From: Herbaspirillum sp. AP02
Lineage (GTDB): Bacteria; Pseudomonadota; Gammaproteobacteria; Burkholderiales; Burkholderiaceae_D
Direction of reading: 5' to 3'
DNA length: 64,000 nucleotides
NCBI RefSeq assembly: GCF_015767275.1
Contig: NZ_JADWMY010000005.1
Location: forward strand, 279,372-343,371
Shown here: one piece after another, positions 17,152-26,344 of the stretch
How the letters are laid out: each line of letters begins with the position of its first letter
Numbering within the stretch: the first letter of the stretch is position 1
Translations under genes and position numbers: made by a program
The notes under the pieces: generated by a model
Seen by the model: only the letters and a program-made list of their open reading frames with translations
Told to the model about the DNA's origin: nothing
The model's database searches: none

Positions 17152-18327
17152 TTGAAACGTCGTCTATACACTGGGCCGGAGGTGCAGCGCGCCCAGAGCA
17201 TCGAAGAACTGCGTGCGATGGCGCGCAAGCGCGTCCCCAATTTCTGCTTCGAATATGTCGAGGGCGGAGCCGAAGAAGAGATCAGCCTGCGTCACAATCG
17301 CGAGGTCTTTTCGCGGATCGCCTTCGTGCCGCGCACGCTGGTCGATGTCTCGGTGCGCAGCCAGCAACGCCGACTGTTCGGGGCCGATATCGCCTCTCCC
17401 TTCATGATCGGCCCTACCGGTTTCAGTGGCCTGCTGGCCCGCGAGGGGGATGTGGCGATGGCGCGGGCTGCCGCGCAGGCAGGCGTGCCTTTCGTGTTGA
17501 CCAACGTTTCCACCACCTCGCTGGAAGACGTGGTGCGCCGCTCCGGCGCGCAAGTGTGGCAACAGGTCTACCTGTATCGCGACCGCGACTTCGTGGCCGG
17601 GGTCGCCCGTCGCGCGCAGGCGGCCGGCATCGCTACGCTGGTACTGACCACCGACAGCGCCGTCTATGGCAAGCGCGAATGGGATTTGCGCAACTTCAGC
17701 AGCCCGCGCCAACTGGACTGGCGCAACAAGATCGATGTGCTTTGCCATCCACGCTGGCTGATCGACATCCTCTATCCGCACGGCTTTCCACGCTTTGCCA
17801 ATCTGGGCGACCTGCTGCCGGCCGGCCAGACCAGCGTGCGCGGGGCCGCCGCCGCCATCCTTGGCCAGTCACTGTCGCCGGCCCTGGACTGGCGCGACGT
17901 TGAATGGCTGCGGGGTATCTGGCCCGGCAAGCTCGTCCTGAAGGGCGTGATGCAGGTGCAGGATGCGCAACGTGCCGTGGCCTTGGGCGTGGACGGCATC
18001 GTGCTGTCCAACCATGGCGGGCGCCAGCTGGACGGCGCGCTATCGACGATGGATGTGTTGCCCGAGGTGGTGGCGGCAGTCAAAGGCCGGTTGACGGTGA
18101 TGCTGGACGGCGGTTTCAGGCGTGGCGCCGACATCGTCAAGGCCATCGCTTTGGGCGCCGATGCAGTGCTGCTGGGGCGCGCCACTACCTACGGCCTGGC
18201 TGCTGGCGGAGAAGCAGGCGCCACGCGTGCCCTGGAGATCCTGCGCAGCGAAGTCGATCGGGTACTGGCCCTGCTGGCCTGCCCGGATATCGCGCAGCTC
18301 GACGCCAGCTACCTGCGTCGCATCTGA
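17152..18327 (+). CDS. FMN-dependent 2-hydroxyacid dehydrogenase (LldD/mandelate type)
   Basis: A 391-residue FMN flavoprotein that oxidises an L-2-hydroxyacid (lactate, mandelate or similar) to the 2-keto acid and passes electrons to the respiratory chain. The catalytic base is His288 in SNHGGRQLDG, and FMN-binding segments PTGFSGL and LDGGFRRGADIVKA are intact. The TTG at 17152 is the best start: GGGAGAG lies eight bases upstream and an upstream-extended frame would begin within the operator region. It heads an operon with an amino-acid-type ABC importer rather than a lactate permease, which makes the true substrate uncertain. Confidence 0.88.
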   Translation: MKRRLYTGPEVQRAQSIEELRAMARKRVPNFCFEYVEGGAEEEISLRHNREVFSRIAFVPRTLVDVSVRSQQRRLFGADIASPFMIGPTGFSGLLAREGDVAMARAAAQAGVPFVLTNVSTTSLEDVVRRSGAQVWQQVYLYRDRDFVAGVARRAQAAGIATLVLTTDSAVYGKREWDLRNFSSPRQLDWRNKIDVLCHPRWLIDILYPHGFPRFANLGDLLPAGQTSVRGAAAAILGQSLSPALDWRDVEWLRGIWPGKLVLKGVMQVQDAQRAVALGVDGIVLSNHGGRQLDGALSTMDVLPEVVAAVKGRLTVMLDGGFRRGADIVKAIALGADAVLLGRATTYGLAAGGEAGATRALEILRSEVDRVLALLACPDIAQLDASYLRRI

Positions 18328-18355
18328 GCCATCCCACCGAGAGCAAGGAGCAGAC

Positions 18356-19039
18356 ATGCACTACCAGTTCGATTTCTCCAGCGTCGCCGCCCACTGGCCG
18401 CTGCTATTGCAGGGCGCCTGGACCACGGTGCAACTGTCCTTCGTTGCCACCTTGCTGGGCTTCATGCTGGGCGCATCCTGCGCCGTGGCCAGCAGCAGTC
18501 GCCATCGCTGGCTGCGCACCCTGGTGGGTGGCTATATCGAGGTGATCCGCAATACGCCGCTGCTGATCCAGTGCTACTTCCTCATCTTCGGCCTGTCTTC
18601 GGTGGGAGCGACGCTACCCATCATGACCGGGGCGATCCTGGCACTGGTGATCAACATCGGTGCGTACACCTGTGAAATCGTGCGTGCCGGCATCGAGTCC
18701 ATCCACCGCGGCCAGATCGAGGCGGCGCAATGCCTGGGTCTGTCGCCGCTCCAGGTGTTATGGCATGTGGTGCTGCAACCGGCGGTGGAACGCGTCTGGC
18801 CGGCGCTGACCAGCCAGTTCGTGCTGATGATGCTGGCCTCCAGCATCCTGTCCTCGGTGGGTGCGGAGGAATTGCTGGGCGTGGCCAATCGGGTGCAATC
18901 CGATACCTTCCGCAACTTCGAGGTATTCCTGGTGCTGTGGGTCATGTATCTGCTGCTGTCCTGGCTGATGCGCGCCGGCTTCTGGCTGCTAGGCCAACGG
19001 GTCTTCACGCGCCGGCGCAAGCTGGGCACGCCGCTCTGA
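18356..19039 (+). CDS. polar amino acid ABC transporter permease
   Basis: A 227-residue inner-membrane permease of the HisM/GlnP type with about five membrane helices. The cytoplasmic EAA loop reads EAAQCLGLSPLQVLWHVVLQPA, which docks onto the ATPase. An early YIEVIRNTPLLIQCYF segment is characteristic of the family. CAAGGAG precedes the start. It pairs with the next gene as a heterodimeric pore for substrate uptake in the hydroxyacid dehydrogenase operon. Confidence 0.9.
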   Translation: MHYQFDFSSVAAHWPLLLQGAWTTVQLSFVATLLGFMLGASCAVASSSRHRWLRTLVGGYIEVIRNTPLLIQCYFLIFGLSSVGATLPIMTGAILALVINIGAYTCEIVRAGIESIHRGQIEAAQCLGLSPLQVLWHVVLQPAVERVWPALTSQFVLMMLASSILSSVGAEELLGVANRVQSDTFRNFEVFLVLWVMYLLLSWLMRAGFWLLGQRVFTRRRKLGTPL

Positions 19040-19051
19040 AGGGGGACAACG

Positions 19052-19699
19052 ATGTCGCATGAGCAGTTTCTCTCCTTGCTGCAGGGTGCCTGGGGCACGT
19101 TGCTGTTGTCGACGCTGACACTGACATTGGGGGCGGTGCTGGGCCTGTCCCTGGCGCTGGCACGCATCTCGCCACGGCGGGCGGTACGCCGTCTGGCGTC
19201 AGGATGGATGCAGCTGATCCAGGGTACGCCCTTGCTGGTGTTGATGGGAGTGTGTTTCTATGGACCGGCGCTGCTCGGCGTGGGGACGGTGGAAGCCCTG
19301 CCGGCCGCGACCAGCGCCATGGTGATCTATGCCTCTGCCTTCCTGGGGGACATCTGGCGCGGCTGTATCCAGTCGGTGCACAAGAGCCAATGGGAAGCCG
19401 CCGAATGCATCGGCCTGACCCGCTGGCAGCGCATGCGCATGATCGTGTTGCCGCAGGCGCTGCGCATGGCCACGCCACCGACGGTGGGCTTTGCGGTGCA
19501 GGTGATCAAGAACACGTCCGTGGCGTCATTGGTGATCGGCTTCGCCGAACTGTCCTACAACGCCAAGGTGCTCAACAACTCCACCTTCCAGCCCTTCCTC
19601 TACTTCGGCGGTGCCGCTTTGCTGTACTTCGCCATGTGCTATCCGCTCTCACGCTGGAGCCGCGTGCTCGAAAGGAAACTCCATGTCCACCGTGGTTGA
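19052..19699 (+). CDS. polar amino acid ABC transporter permease
   Basis: The second permease of the importer, 215 residues, with the segment LIQGTPLLVLMGVCF and the EAA loop EAAECIGLTRWQRMRMIVLPQA. It starts 12 bases after the first permease and its 3' end overlaps the ATPase gene by 17 bases, so the transporter genes are translationally linked. Confidence 0.9.
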   Translation: MSHEQFLSLLQGAWGTLLLSTLTLTLGAVLGLSLALARISPRRAVRRLASGWMQLIQGTPLLVLMGVCFYGPALLGVGTVEALPAATSAMVIYASAFLGDIWRGCIQSVHKSQWEAAECIGLTRWQRMRMIVLPQALRMATPPTVGFAVQVIKNTSVASLVIGFAELSYNAKVLNNSTFQPFLYFGGAALLYFAMCYPLSRWSRVLERKLHVHRG

Positions 19700-20411
19700 A
19701 CTGCAATCGGTCCACAAGCGTTTCGGCAGCAATCACGTCCTGCGCGGCGTCTCCTTTGCGGTCGACCGTGGCGAGGTCGTGGCCATCATCGGCAAGAGCG
19801 GTTCCGGCAAGAGCACGGCCCTGCGCTGCATCAACCGGCTGGAGCAGATCGATGATGGACAGATCAGCGTGTGCGGTCATGCGGTACATGCCAATGGCCT
19901 CGATCTGCGCGCCCTGCGTCGCGATGTGGGCATCGTCTTCCAGAGCTACAACCTGTTCCCGCACCTGACGGTGCTGCAGAACATCGCCCTGGGCCCTACC
20001 GCGGTCAAGCGCATGCCAGCCGCGCAGGCCAATGCACTGGCGTGCGATGTGCTGGCCCGCGTGGGGCTCTCGGACAAGGCGCAGGCCTATCCCGAGCAGT
20101 TGTCGGGTGGCCAGCAGCAGCGCGTGGCCATCGCGCGTTCGCTGGCGATGCAACCGCAGCTGATGCTGTTCGACGAGGTGACCTCGGCACTTGATCCGGA
20201 GCTGACCGGCGAAGTACTCAAGGTGATGGAACAGATGGCCGCCGAAGGCATGACCATGATCCTGGTGACCCACGAGATGGGCTTTGCCCGACGCGTGGCC
20301 GACCAGGTGATCTTCATGCACCAGGGCCAGGTCTGGGAGCAAGGCCCCCCCGATATCCTGGACCAGCCCGCCACCGCCGAACTGCGCCAGTTCGTCGGTA
20401 CCGGACTGTAA
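19683..20411 (+). CDS. polar amino acid ABC transporter ATPase
   Basis: A 242-residue ATPase of the GlnQ/HisP type that powers the importer. Walker A is GKSGSGKST (about residues 37-45), the signature is LSGGQQQRVAIAR, and Walker B is LMLFDEVTSALD with the following switch His in VTHEMGFAR. Start at the ATG inside the end of the upstream permease, with AAAGGAAA just before it. Confidence 0.93.
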   Translation: MSTVVELQSVHKRFGSNHVLRGVSFAVDRGEVVAIIGKSGSGKSTALRCINRLEQIDDGQISVCGHAVHANGLDLRALRRDVGIVFQSYNLFPHLTVLQNIALGPTAVKRMPAAQANALACDVLARVGLSDKAQAYPEQLSGGQQQRVAIARSLAMQPQLMLFDEVTSALDPELTGEVLKVMEQMAAEGMTMILVTHEMGFARRVADQVIFMHQGQVWEQGPPDILDQPATAELRQFVGTGL

Positions 20412-20468
20412 CGTATCCCTTCCCCGAGCACGTCAATCCCAGATTCCCATTCACACAAGGAGCGAGAC

Positions 20469-21278
20469 ATGCATTCCCCTTCATTCCCTATCCGCCAGCT
20501 GGGCCATGCGCTACTCGGCCTGTTGCTGCTCACCGGCAGTGCCGCACACGCAGACCAGCTCGATACCATCCTGGCCGCGAAGAAACTGCGCGTGGCCATC
20601 GACTTGGCCGTGCCGCCCTACAGCATGAAGGACGACAAGCTCAAGCTGATCGGCTCGGACGTCGAAACCGCACAGCTGATGGCCCGGGACTTCGGCCTGG
20701 AACTGGAAGTGATCCCGACCACGCTGACCAACCGCGTGCCTTACCTGCAGACCAACAAGGCCGACGTGGTCGTCTCGGCTTTCTCGATCACGCCGGAACG
20801 CGCCAAGGTGATCGATTTCTCGGTGCCGTATGCGCCCATCCTGGTGGTGGTCGGCGCGCCCAAGGGCATGAAGATCGACAGCCCGGCCGACCTCGCCGGC
20901 AAGAAGGTCATCGCCACGCGCGGCACCACCAATGACCAGGAGCTGACCAAGGTGGCACCGCCCTCGGCGACCATCACCCGCTTCGATGATGACGCCACCT
21001 CGATGACCGCCATGGTCAGCGGCCAGGCCGAGGTTTGGGTAACGTCGCCCATGCTGTTGCAGGTGGTCAACGAAAAGAATCCGGCACGCAATATCGAGAG
21101 CAAGTTCACCCTCAAGGCCAACCTGCTGGCGGTGGGATTGCGCAAGGGCGAGACCCGGCTCAAGGACAAGATCGATCACTGGGTCCGCGAGAATCTGCGC
21201 AATGGCCAGCTCAATGCGATCTACCGGAAATACCACCATGCCGAACTGCCGCCGGACATCCTGGCGGCGGGTCGCTGA
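20469..21278 (+). CDS. polar amino acid ABC transporter substrate-binding protein
   Basis: A 269-residue periplasmic binding protein of family 3. An N-terminal signal peptide (hydrophobic core ALLGLLLLTGSAAHA) ends near residue 28. The mature part begins with DTILAAKKLRVAIDLAVPPY and contains SAFSITPERAKVIDFSVPY, the ligand-site region of this family. It completes the importer and follows the ATPase by about 57 bases behind CAAGGAG. Whether it binds an amino acid or a hydroxyacid analogue cannot be decided from sequence. Confidence 0.9.
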   Translation: MHSPSFPIRQLGHALLGLLLLTGSAAHADQLDTILAAKKLRVAIDLAVPPYSMKDDKLKLIGSDVETAQLMARDFGLELEVIPTTLTNRVPYLQTNKADVVVSAFSITPERAKVIDFSVPYAPILVVVGAPKGMKIDSPADLAGKKVIATRGTTNDQELTKVAPPSATITRFDDDATSMTAMVSGQAEVWVTSPMLLQVVNEKNPARNIESKFTLKANLLAVGLRKGETRLKDKIDHWVRENLRNGQLNAIYRKYHHAELPPDILAAGR

Positions 21279-21310
21279 ATCTCTGATCTGCTGATCCGTA
21301 GCGGAGAAAA

Positions 21311-21338
21311 AAAGCGCCGACTCGCAAGCCGGCGCTTC
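21311..21338. terminator. bidirectional terminator hairpin
   Basis: Arms AAGCGCCG (21312-21319) and CGGCGCTT (21330-21337), with an A-run to the left and a T-rich stretch to the right. It separates the convergent binding-protein gene and acetyl-CoA acetyltransferase gene and can serve both. Confidence 0.7.
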
Positions 21339-21387
21339 TTCATATTTCCTCGAGACAACAGTCATCGAGTCAAGACTATCCTCGGAT

Positions 21388-22563
21388 TCAACGCTCCACC
21401 GCCAGCGCCACACCCATGCCACCACCGATACAGAGGCTGGCCAGACCCTTCTTGGCATCCCGGCGCACCATCTCGTGCAGCAGCGTCACCAGCACGCGGC
21501 AGCCGGAGGCGCCGATGGGGTGGCCCAGGGCGATCGCGCCGCCGTTGACGTTGATCTTGCTGGTGTCCCAGCCCATCTGCTTGTTCACGGCAATGGCCTG
21601 GGCGGCAAAGGCTTCGTTGATTTCCATCAGGTCCAGGTCCTGCGGGGTCCAACCGGCCTTCTTCAGGGTCAGCTGCGACGCGGGGACCGGGCCCATGCCC
21701 ATGATGCTGGGGTCCAGGCCGGCCGAGGAGTAGGCCTTGATCCTGGCCAGCACCGGCAGACCCAGTTCGGCCGCCAGCTTGGCGGAGGTGACCACCACCG
21801 CGGCGGCGCCGTCATTGATGCCGGAGGCGTTGCCGGCGGTCACGGTACCAGCCTTGTCGAAGGCCGGACGCAGGCTGGCCAGGGCTTCGGCGGTGACGCC
21901 GTGCTTGACGAATTCGTCCGTGTCGAAGACCACGGTTTCCTTCTTGCCCTTGATTTCGATAGGGACGATCTCATCCTTGAACTTGCCCGCCTTTTGCGCG
22001 GCTTCGGCCCTGTTTTGCGAGGCGGCAGCGAAGGCGTCCTGCTCCTCGCGGCTGATCTCGAACTTCTTGGCCACGTTCTCGGCAGTGATGCCCATGTGGT
22101 ACTGGTTGTAGACGTCCCACAGGCCGTCGACGATCATGGTGTCGGTCAGCTTGGCATCACCCATGCGGAAGCCGTCACGCGAGTTATTGAGTACGTGGGG
22201 CGAGGCGCTCATGTTTTCCTGGCCGCCGGCGATGACGATCTGGGCGTCGCCGCAACGGATGGCCTGGGCCGCCAGCTGGACAGCCTTCAGGCCGCTGCCG
22301 CAGACCTTGCCCACCACGAAGGCCGGGACCATGTCGGGCAGGCCGGACTTGATGACTGCCTGGCGCGCCGGGTTCTGCCCCAGACCCGCCGTCAGCACCT
22401 GACCGAGGATGACTTCGCTGATCGCTTCCGGCTTGATGCCGGTCTTGGCCAGCAGGGCCTTGATGACTTGCGCACCCAGATCGGCTGCCGCGATCTTCGA
22501 CAAGCCTCCGCCGAATTTGCCGATCGCCGTTCTCTGTGCTGCGACAATGACCACATCATCCAT
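21388..22563 (-). CDS. acetyl-CoA acetyltransferase (biosynthetic-type thiolase)
   Basis: A 391-residue thiolase II that condenses two acetyl-CoA to acetoacetyl-CoA or runs in reverse. Cys88 (KVCGSGLKA) is the nucleophile; His348 (GHPIGASG) and Cys378 (CIGGGMG) complete the triad at positions almost identical to the Zoogloea PHB thiolase. It stands alone, so it may serve polyhydroxybutyrate synthesis (PhaA) or acetoacetate use (AtoB); no phaB or phaC is in the window. Confidence 0.92.
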   Translation of the reverse strand: MDDVVIVAAQRTAIGKFGGGLSKIAAADLGAQVIKALLAKTGIKPEAISEVILGQVLTAGLGQNPARQAVIKSGLPDMVPAFVVGKVCGSGLKAVQLAAQAIRCGDAQIVIAGGQENMSASPHVLNNSRDGFRMGDAKLTDTMIVDGLWDVYNQYHMGITAENVAKKFEISREEQDAFAAASQNRAEAAQKAGKFKDEIVPIEIKGKKETVVFDTDEFVKHGVTAEALASLRPAFDKAGTVTAGNASGINDGAAAVVVTSAKLAAELGLPVLARIKAYSSAGLDPSIMGMGPVPASQLTLKKAGWTPQDLDLMEINEAFAAQAIAVNKQMGWDTSKINVNGGAIALGHPIGASGCRVLVTLLHEMVRRDAKKGLASLCIGGGMGVALAVER

Positions 22564-22711
22564 AACTCGCTCCTTTTATTGAAATAGCAGGAAGCCGCGT
22601 GCGACTGCCTGTCGAAAACCGGGATGGTCATCCTATCCCATTTCAGCTGCGAATGCGATATGGTGAATCTTCGGTAAATCAAGCCGGAGCAAGATAGGGG
22701 CAAGGCCTCCG

Positions 22712-23875
22712 TCAGGCATCTTTCCCGAGGGTGATGATGTGAATGACCGTCCGATAGAGGAGGAAGGCCGCACCATAGGCGGCGCGCTTGTACCAGGGCA
22801 CATGCAGGAAGTCCGACAGGTGCACCACCCGGCCCAGGGCGGTACCGGCTTCGATCTCCTGGCGCAGGTAGCCGGCAAAGGCCGGGTCCTGGACCACCAC
22901 GTTGGCTTCCTGGTTCACGAACAGGGACAGGCCGTCATAGTTGCTGGAGCCGACCGTGGCCCATTTGTCGTCCACCACGGCCACCTTGGCATGCAGCTCG
23001 GTATGGGTGTATTCGATGATGCGCACGCCCGCACGCAAGAGCTTGGGATAGAAGGAATGCGCCACCGCGTCCTGCATCACGAACTGCCCCACGCCCAGCA
23101 ACAAGGTCACCTTGACGCCGCGCATGGCCGCCTCTTCCAGGGCGCGCCGCATCTTGCGGCCGGGCGCGAAATAGGGATTGGCAAGGAACGCGCTCTCGCG
23201 GGCGCGTCCCAGGGCCTGCAGGTAGGCGCGCTGGATGGTGCGGCGGTTGCGGAAGTTGTCGCGCACCACCAGCGCGGCCTGGGTCTGGTCGTGTACCGGG
23301 CCGCTATGGCCGTGGCGCAGGTGCCTGAAATTGCGCCAGCGTGCCTTCAGTTTCATTCGGCCCACGCGCAACCATTGGGCCTGCACTTCACGATAGATAT
23401 CCTGGACCAGCGGACCGACAATGCTGACGGCAAAATCCCAGCGCGGTGCCGGCAGGGGCGTGACGTGGTCGCGGTCGGAGACCATGTCGTCATTGATGTT
23501 GAGCCCACCGACGAAGGCCACCTGGCGATCCACCACGCACAGCTTGCGGTGACTGCGTGCCACGCCGCGCCGGAACCAGGGATTGAAGGAGCGATGCTGT
23601 ACGCCGGCCGCGCTCAGGGCAAGACGCAATTTGTTAGTATTTTCACGACCGGTACCGAGCCAGTCATTGATGACATACACCACCACGCCGCGTCCGGCGG
23701 CGCGTTGCAGGGCTTCGCACACCAGCACGCCGGTATCATCCAGCGAAAAAATATAAGTTTCGAGGTAGATCTCGACCCGCGCCGCATCGATGGCGGTGAT
23801 CAAGGCCGGATAGAAACCCGCGCCACTGTGCAGCAGGGCAATCTGGTTGCCGTCGGAAAAGGCGAGGTGGCGCAA
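22712..23875 (-). CDS. clsB: cardiolipin synthase B
   Basis: A 387-residue phospholipase D-superfamily enzyme that makes cardiolipin at the inner membrane. Two HKD motifs are visible: HRKLCVVD and HAKVAVVDD, each followed by the GG/GSSN segment. The N-terminus from the TTG at 23875 aligns residue for residue with the start of E. coli ClsB (x-x-x-x-x-x-(D/E)GN-x-I). That start lies two bases after the stop of the endonuclease-family gene, as in the E. coli ybhP-clsB pair. An ATG at 23932 overlapping the upstream gene is an alternative. Confidence 0.88.
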   Translation of the reverse strand: MRHLAFSDGNQIALLHSGAGFYPALITAIDAARVEIYLETYIFSLDDTGVLVCEALQRAAGRGVVVYVINDWLGTGRENTNKLRLALSAAGVQHRSFNPWFRRGVARSHRKLCVVDRQVAFVGGLNINDDMVSDRDHVTPLPAPRWDFAVSIVGPLVQDIYREVQAQWLRVGRMKLKARWRNFRHLRHGHSGPVHDQTQAALVVRDNFRNRRTIQRAYLQALGRARESAFLANPYFAPGRKMRRALEEAAMRGVKVTLLLGVGQFVMQDAVAHSFYPKLLRAGVRIIEYTHTELHAKVAVVDDKWATVGSSNYDGLSLFVNQEANVVVQDPAFAGYLRQEIEAGTALGRVVHLSDFLHVPWYKRAAYGAAFLLYRTVIHIITLGKDA

Positions 23876-23877
23876 GA

Positions 23878-24675
23878 TCAGGCCAGGTGCAGTTCGGTGA
23901 CGATAGGCGCATGGTCGGACAAGCGCGCCCATGGGCCATCCTTGAGCACCTGCGCCGTTTCCACCCGGAAACCACGGACATAGATGCGGTCCAGTCGCAG
24001 CCACGGCATCATGGCCGGGAAGGTACGCGCCGGGCGGATCGGCGCCGACAGGCCACCGAGTCGGCGCAAGCCCTGCATCACGCCGCGGGCAGTCGGTTGC
24101 GGCTGATCGAATACCTCGACCACGCCCAGGTTCTGGTAGAGCGTGCGACTCAGCTGGTTGGTCCAGTCATTGAAGTCGCCGGCGATCACCAGCGGCGCAT
24201 CCGGCGGCGACGAGGTACTGACCGCCTGCACCAGCGCATCGATCTGGCGGCGGCGGCCACCCGCGAACAGACCCAGGTGGATCACGTAGCAATGCACCTC
24301 CACGCCTTCCACCGGCACCACGCAGTGCAGGATGCCGCGCGATTCATAGGCATGGTCGGAGACGTCCTGGTTGCGGACGGAGGCGATCTCGAAACGGGAA
24401 ATCAGGGCGTTGCCATGGTGCCCATGGTCGTACACGGCATTCATCCCATAGGCGGCGTGGTGGGTATCGCCAGCCAGATATTCATGCTGACCCTGCTGCG
24501 GCCAGTTGGCGGCGTGGCGCAGGGCGTTGAGGTCATGCCGGCCCTGCACTTCCTGCAGGAACAGGATGTCCGGGTCCAGTTGCGCCAGCGCCTGTTTGAG
24601 CGCCAGGATGCGCGGCCGTCCGGCAAAGGAGGTCACGCCCTTGTGGATGTTGTATGTGGCAATGCGCAGCTTCAT
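23878..24675 (-). CDS. endonuclease/exonuclease/phosphatase family protein, YbhP-like
   Basis: A 265-residue member of the DNase I-like superfamily. Visible motifs are ATYNIHKG (metal Asn/His), FLQEVQ (metal Glu), GDFNDW (Asp and Asn of the core) and the C-terminal SDHAPIV (catalytic Asp-His). It precedes clsB with the same gene order as E. coli ybhP-clsB, which suggests a role in phospholipid or lipid-linked phosphodiester metabolism; the substrate is not known. Confidence 0.85.
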   Translation of the reverse strand: MKLRIATYNIHKGVTSFAGRPRILALKQALAQLDPDILFLQEVQGRHDLNALRHAANWPQQGQHEYLAGDTHHAAYGMNAVYDHGHHGNALISRFEIASVRNQDVSDHAYESRGILHCVVPVEGVEVHCYVIHLGLFAGGRRRQIDALVQAVSTSSPPDAPLVIAGDFNDWTNQLSRTLYQNLGVVEVFDQPQPTARGVMQGLRRLGGLSAPIRPARTFPAMMPWLRLDRIYVRGFRVETAQVLKDGPWARLSDHAPIVTELHLA

Positions 24676-24731
24676 CGATGCAACCTTTCTCTTGTTCTTG
24701 TCCGGTTCCGTCCTGGCGCGATGCTGTCGGG

Positions 24732-25235
24732 CTAGCCCGCCAGGTAGCTGGGCAATTGCAGGATCGCCTCCGCATTGGACGGCGAGAAACAGCGGTCGGC
24801 CGCTTCGCGGTAGGGCAGCCAGGCGTAATGCGTATGCTCGCGCGGAGCGAGCGTCACCGGGATGTCGCGCGGCACCAGCAGGCCGAAGACGTGCTCGGTG
24901 TTTCTGGTCACGCCCGGCGCGTAGCGATGCCGCCAGACCGGATAGATGTCATAGATGTTGGAAAGTTGCCAGTCGCGCAGATGCGCCTGCGGCACCCGGT
25001 TTCCGCCATCAACGCCCGATTCTACGCCGCCGTCGGCGACGATGATGCCGGTTTCTTCCTGCACTTCGCGTCGGGCAGTCTCCGACAATGCCTCATCGGG
25101 ATAGTCCTTGGAACCGGTCACCGATTGCCAGAAACCAGGCTGGTCGGCGCGTTCGATCAGCAGTACATGGTGGTCGGCGCTGTGGATCACCACCAGCACC
25201 GATTCGGGAATCTTGTAGGGCTTGGCTTGCGTCAT
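24732..25235 (-). CDS. nudB: Nudix hydrolase, dihydroneopterin triphosphate diphosphatase
   Basis: A 167-residue Nudix protein. The Nudix core SETARREVQEETGI is at residues of the first third, preceded by SVLVVIHSADHHVLLIERAD and followed by NTEHVFGLLV and the C-terminal EHTHYAWLPYREA, segments shared with NudB. NudB removes pyrophosphate from dihydroneopterin triphosphate in folate synthesis. Note one extra residue between the box Gly and first Glu compared with the classic spacing. It is placed just upstream of the ybhP-like gene on the same strand. Confidence 0.85.
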   Translation of the reverse strand: MTQAKPYKIPESVLVVIHSADHHVLLIERADQPGFWQSVTGSKDYPDEALSETARREVQEETGIIVADGGVESGVDGGNRVPQAHLRDWQLSNIYDIYPVWRHRYAPGVTRNTEHVFGLLVPRDIPVTLAPREHTHYAWLPYREAADRCFSPSNAEAILQLPSYLAG

Positions 25236-25286
25236 GAGGCTGTCCGGGCTGCAGCAAAGCCTCCATTGTATCGGGACGGCGCCGAC

Positions 25287-26192
25287 TCAGAGCAGCGACG
25301 CCTCGCTCTCGGCCACCAGCCAGCTCCTGAAGGCGCGTGCGGCGGCGTGCTCGATGCGGTCACGCGGCCAGACGGCATAGTAGCCGCCGCCCAGGCTGGC
25401 GCTGGCCTCGCAGGCGCGCACCAGCAGCCCCTGTTCCATGCAGGCATCGATCATGTGGCGCCAGGCCAGCACGATGCCCTGCCCTTCCATGGCCAGCTGC
25501 AGCAGCACGGGGTATTGGTTGGACAGGATCTGCTGTTCGATGCGGACATCGGGTAGACCGTTTTGCGCCATCCAGTTCTGCCAGGACATCCATTGCCGCT
25601 GGCCATCTTCCAGCATCAACAGGGTCTCGTGGCGCAGCTCGGCCGGGCTCAGGCTGCGGCCATCCAGATAGGCGGGCGAACAGACCGGAAACACTTCCTC
25701 GTCATACAGCCGGCGCACAGCCAGGCCCGAGGGCGGGCCGTCGCGCAGGAAGTAGATGCCCATGTCGAAGTCGGTCTCGGAGAGTTGCGCCAGGCTGTCG
25801 TTGACGATCAGGCGCAGATGGCAATCCGGATGCGAGGCACGAAAGCGCGCCAGCCGGGGCGTCAGCCACAGCACGGCCACCCCCTGCGAACAAGCCACCG
25901 TCAATTCCTGGTGGCCCTTGCGCTTCATGATGTCTTCGGTGGCTTCGGCGCAATCGACCAGCAGGCGCTGCACCAAGGCGGCGTAGCGCTGGCCGCTCAC
26001 GGTCAGCCGCAATGCACGGGGTTCGCGCAGGAACAGCTTCTTGCCCAGGAAGCGCTCCAGCTGGGCGATCTGGCGGCTGATGGCACTTTGCGTCAGGTGC
26101 AGTTCAGCGGCGGCACGCGTAAAGCTGCCATGCCGCATGGCGGCCTCGAAGGCGATCAGCGACGGCAGGGGAGGAAGGGGTGATATACGCAT
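25287..26192 (-). CDS. LysR family regulator, GcvA-like
   Basis: A 301-residue LysR protein with the N-terminal HTH (LPPLPSLIAFEAAMRHGSFTRAAAELHLTQSAISRQI) and a periplasmic-binding-type effector domain. The first residues and HTH resemble the GcvA subgroup. It is not divergent from its likely targets: the amidohydrolase and MHS transporter lie upstream of it on the same strand, so whether it regulates those is uncertain. Confidence 0.85.
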   Translation of the reverse strand: MRISPLPPLPSLIAFEAAMRHGSFTRAAAELHLTQSAISRQIAQLERFLGKKLFLREPRALRLTVSGQRYAALVQRLLVDCAEATEDIMKRKGHQELTVACSQGVAVLWLTPRLARFRASHPDCHLRLIVNDSLAQLSETDFDMGIYFLRDGPPSGLAVRRLYDEEVFPVCSPAYLDGRSLSPAELRHETLLMLEDGQRQWMSWQNWMAQNGLPDVRIEQQILSNQYPVLLQLAMEGQGIVLAWRHMIDACMEQGLLVRACEASASLGGGYYAVWPRDRIEHAAARAFRSWLVAESEASLL

Positions 26193-26344
26193 GGTCGGCG
26201 CTCCGGCTCGGTTCTCTCAACAGACCATGATGGTAGAGCGAAAAGCATGCCCGCCGCTGCTTTCCTGATACCGGTCGGGAAAGCAGCGGGGGAGGTGATG
26301 CAGCAGCAGCGGCAGCCGCCGTGAGCGCGCTGGCGGTGGGACGA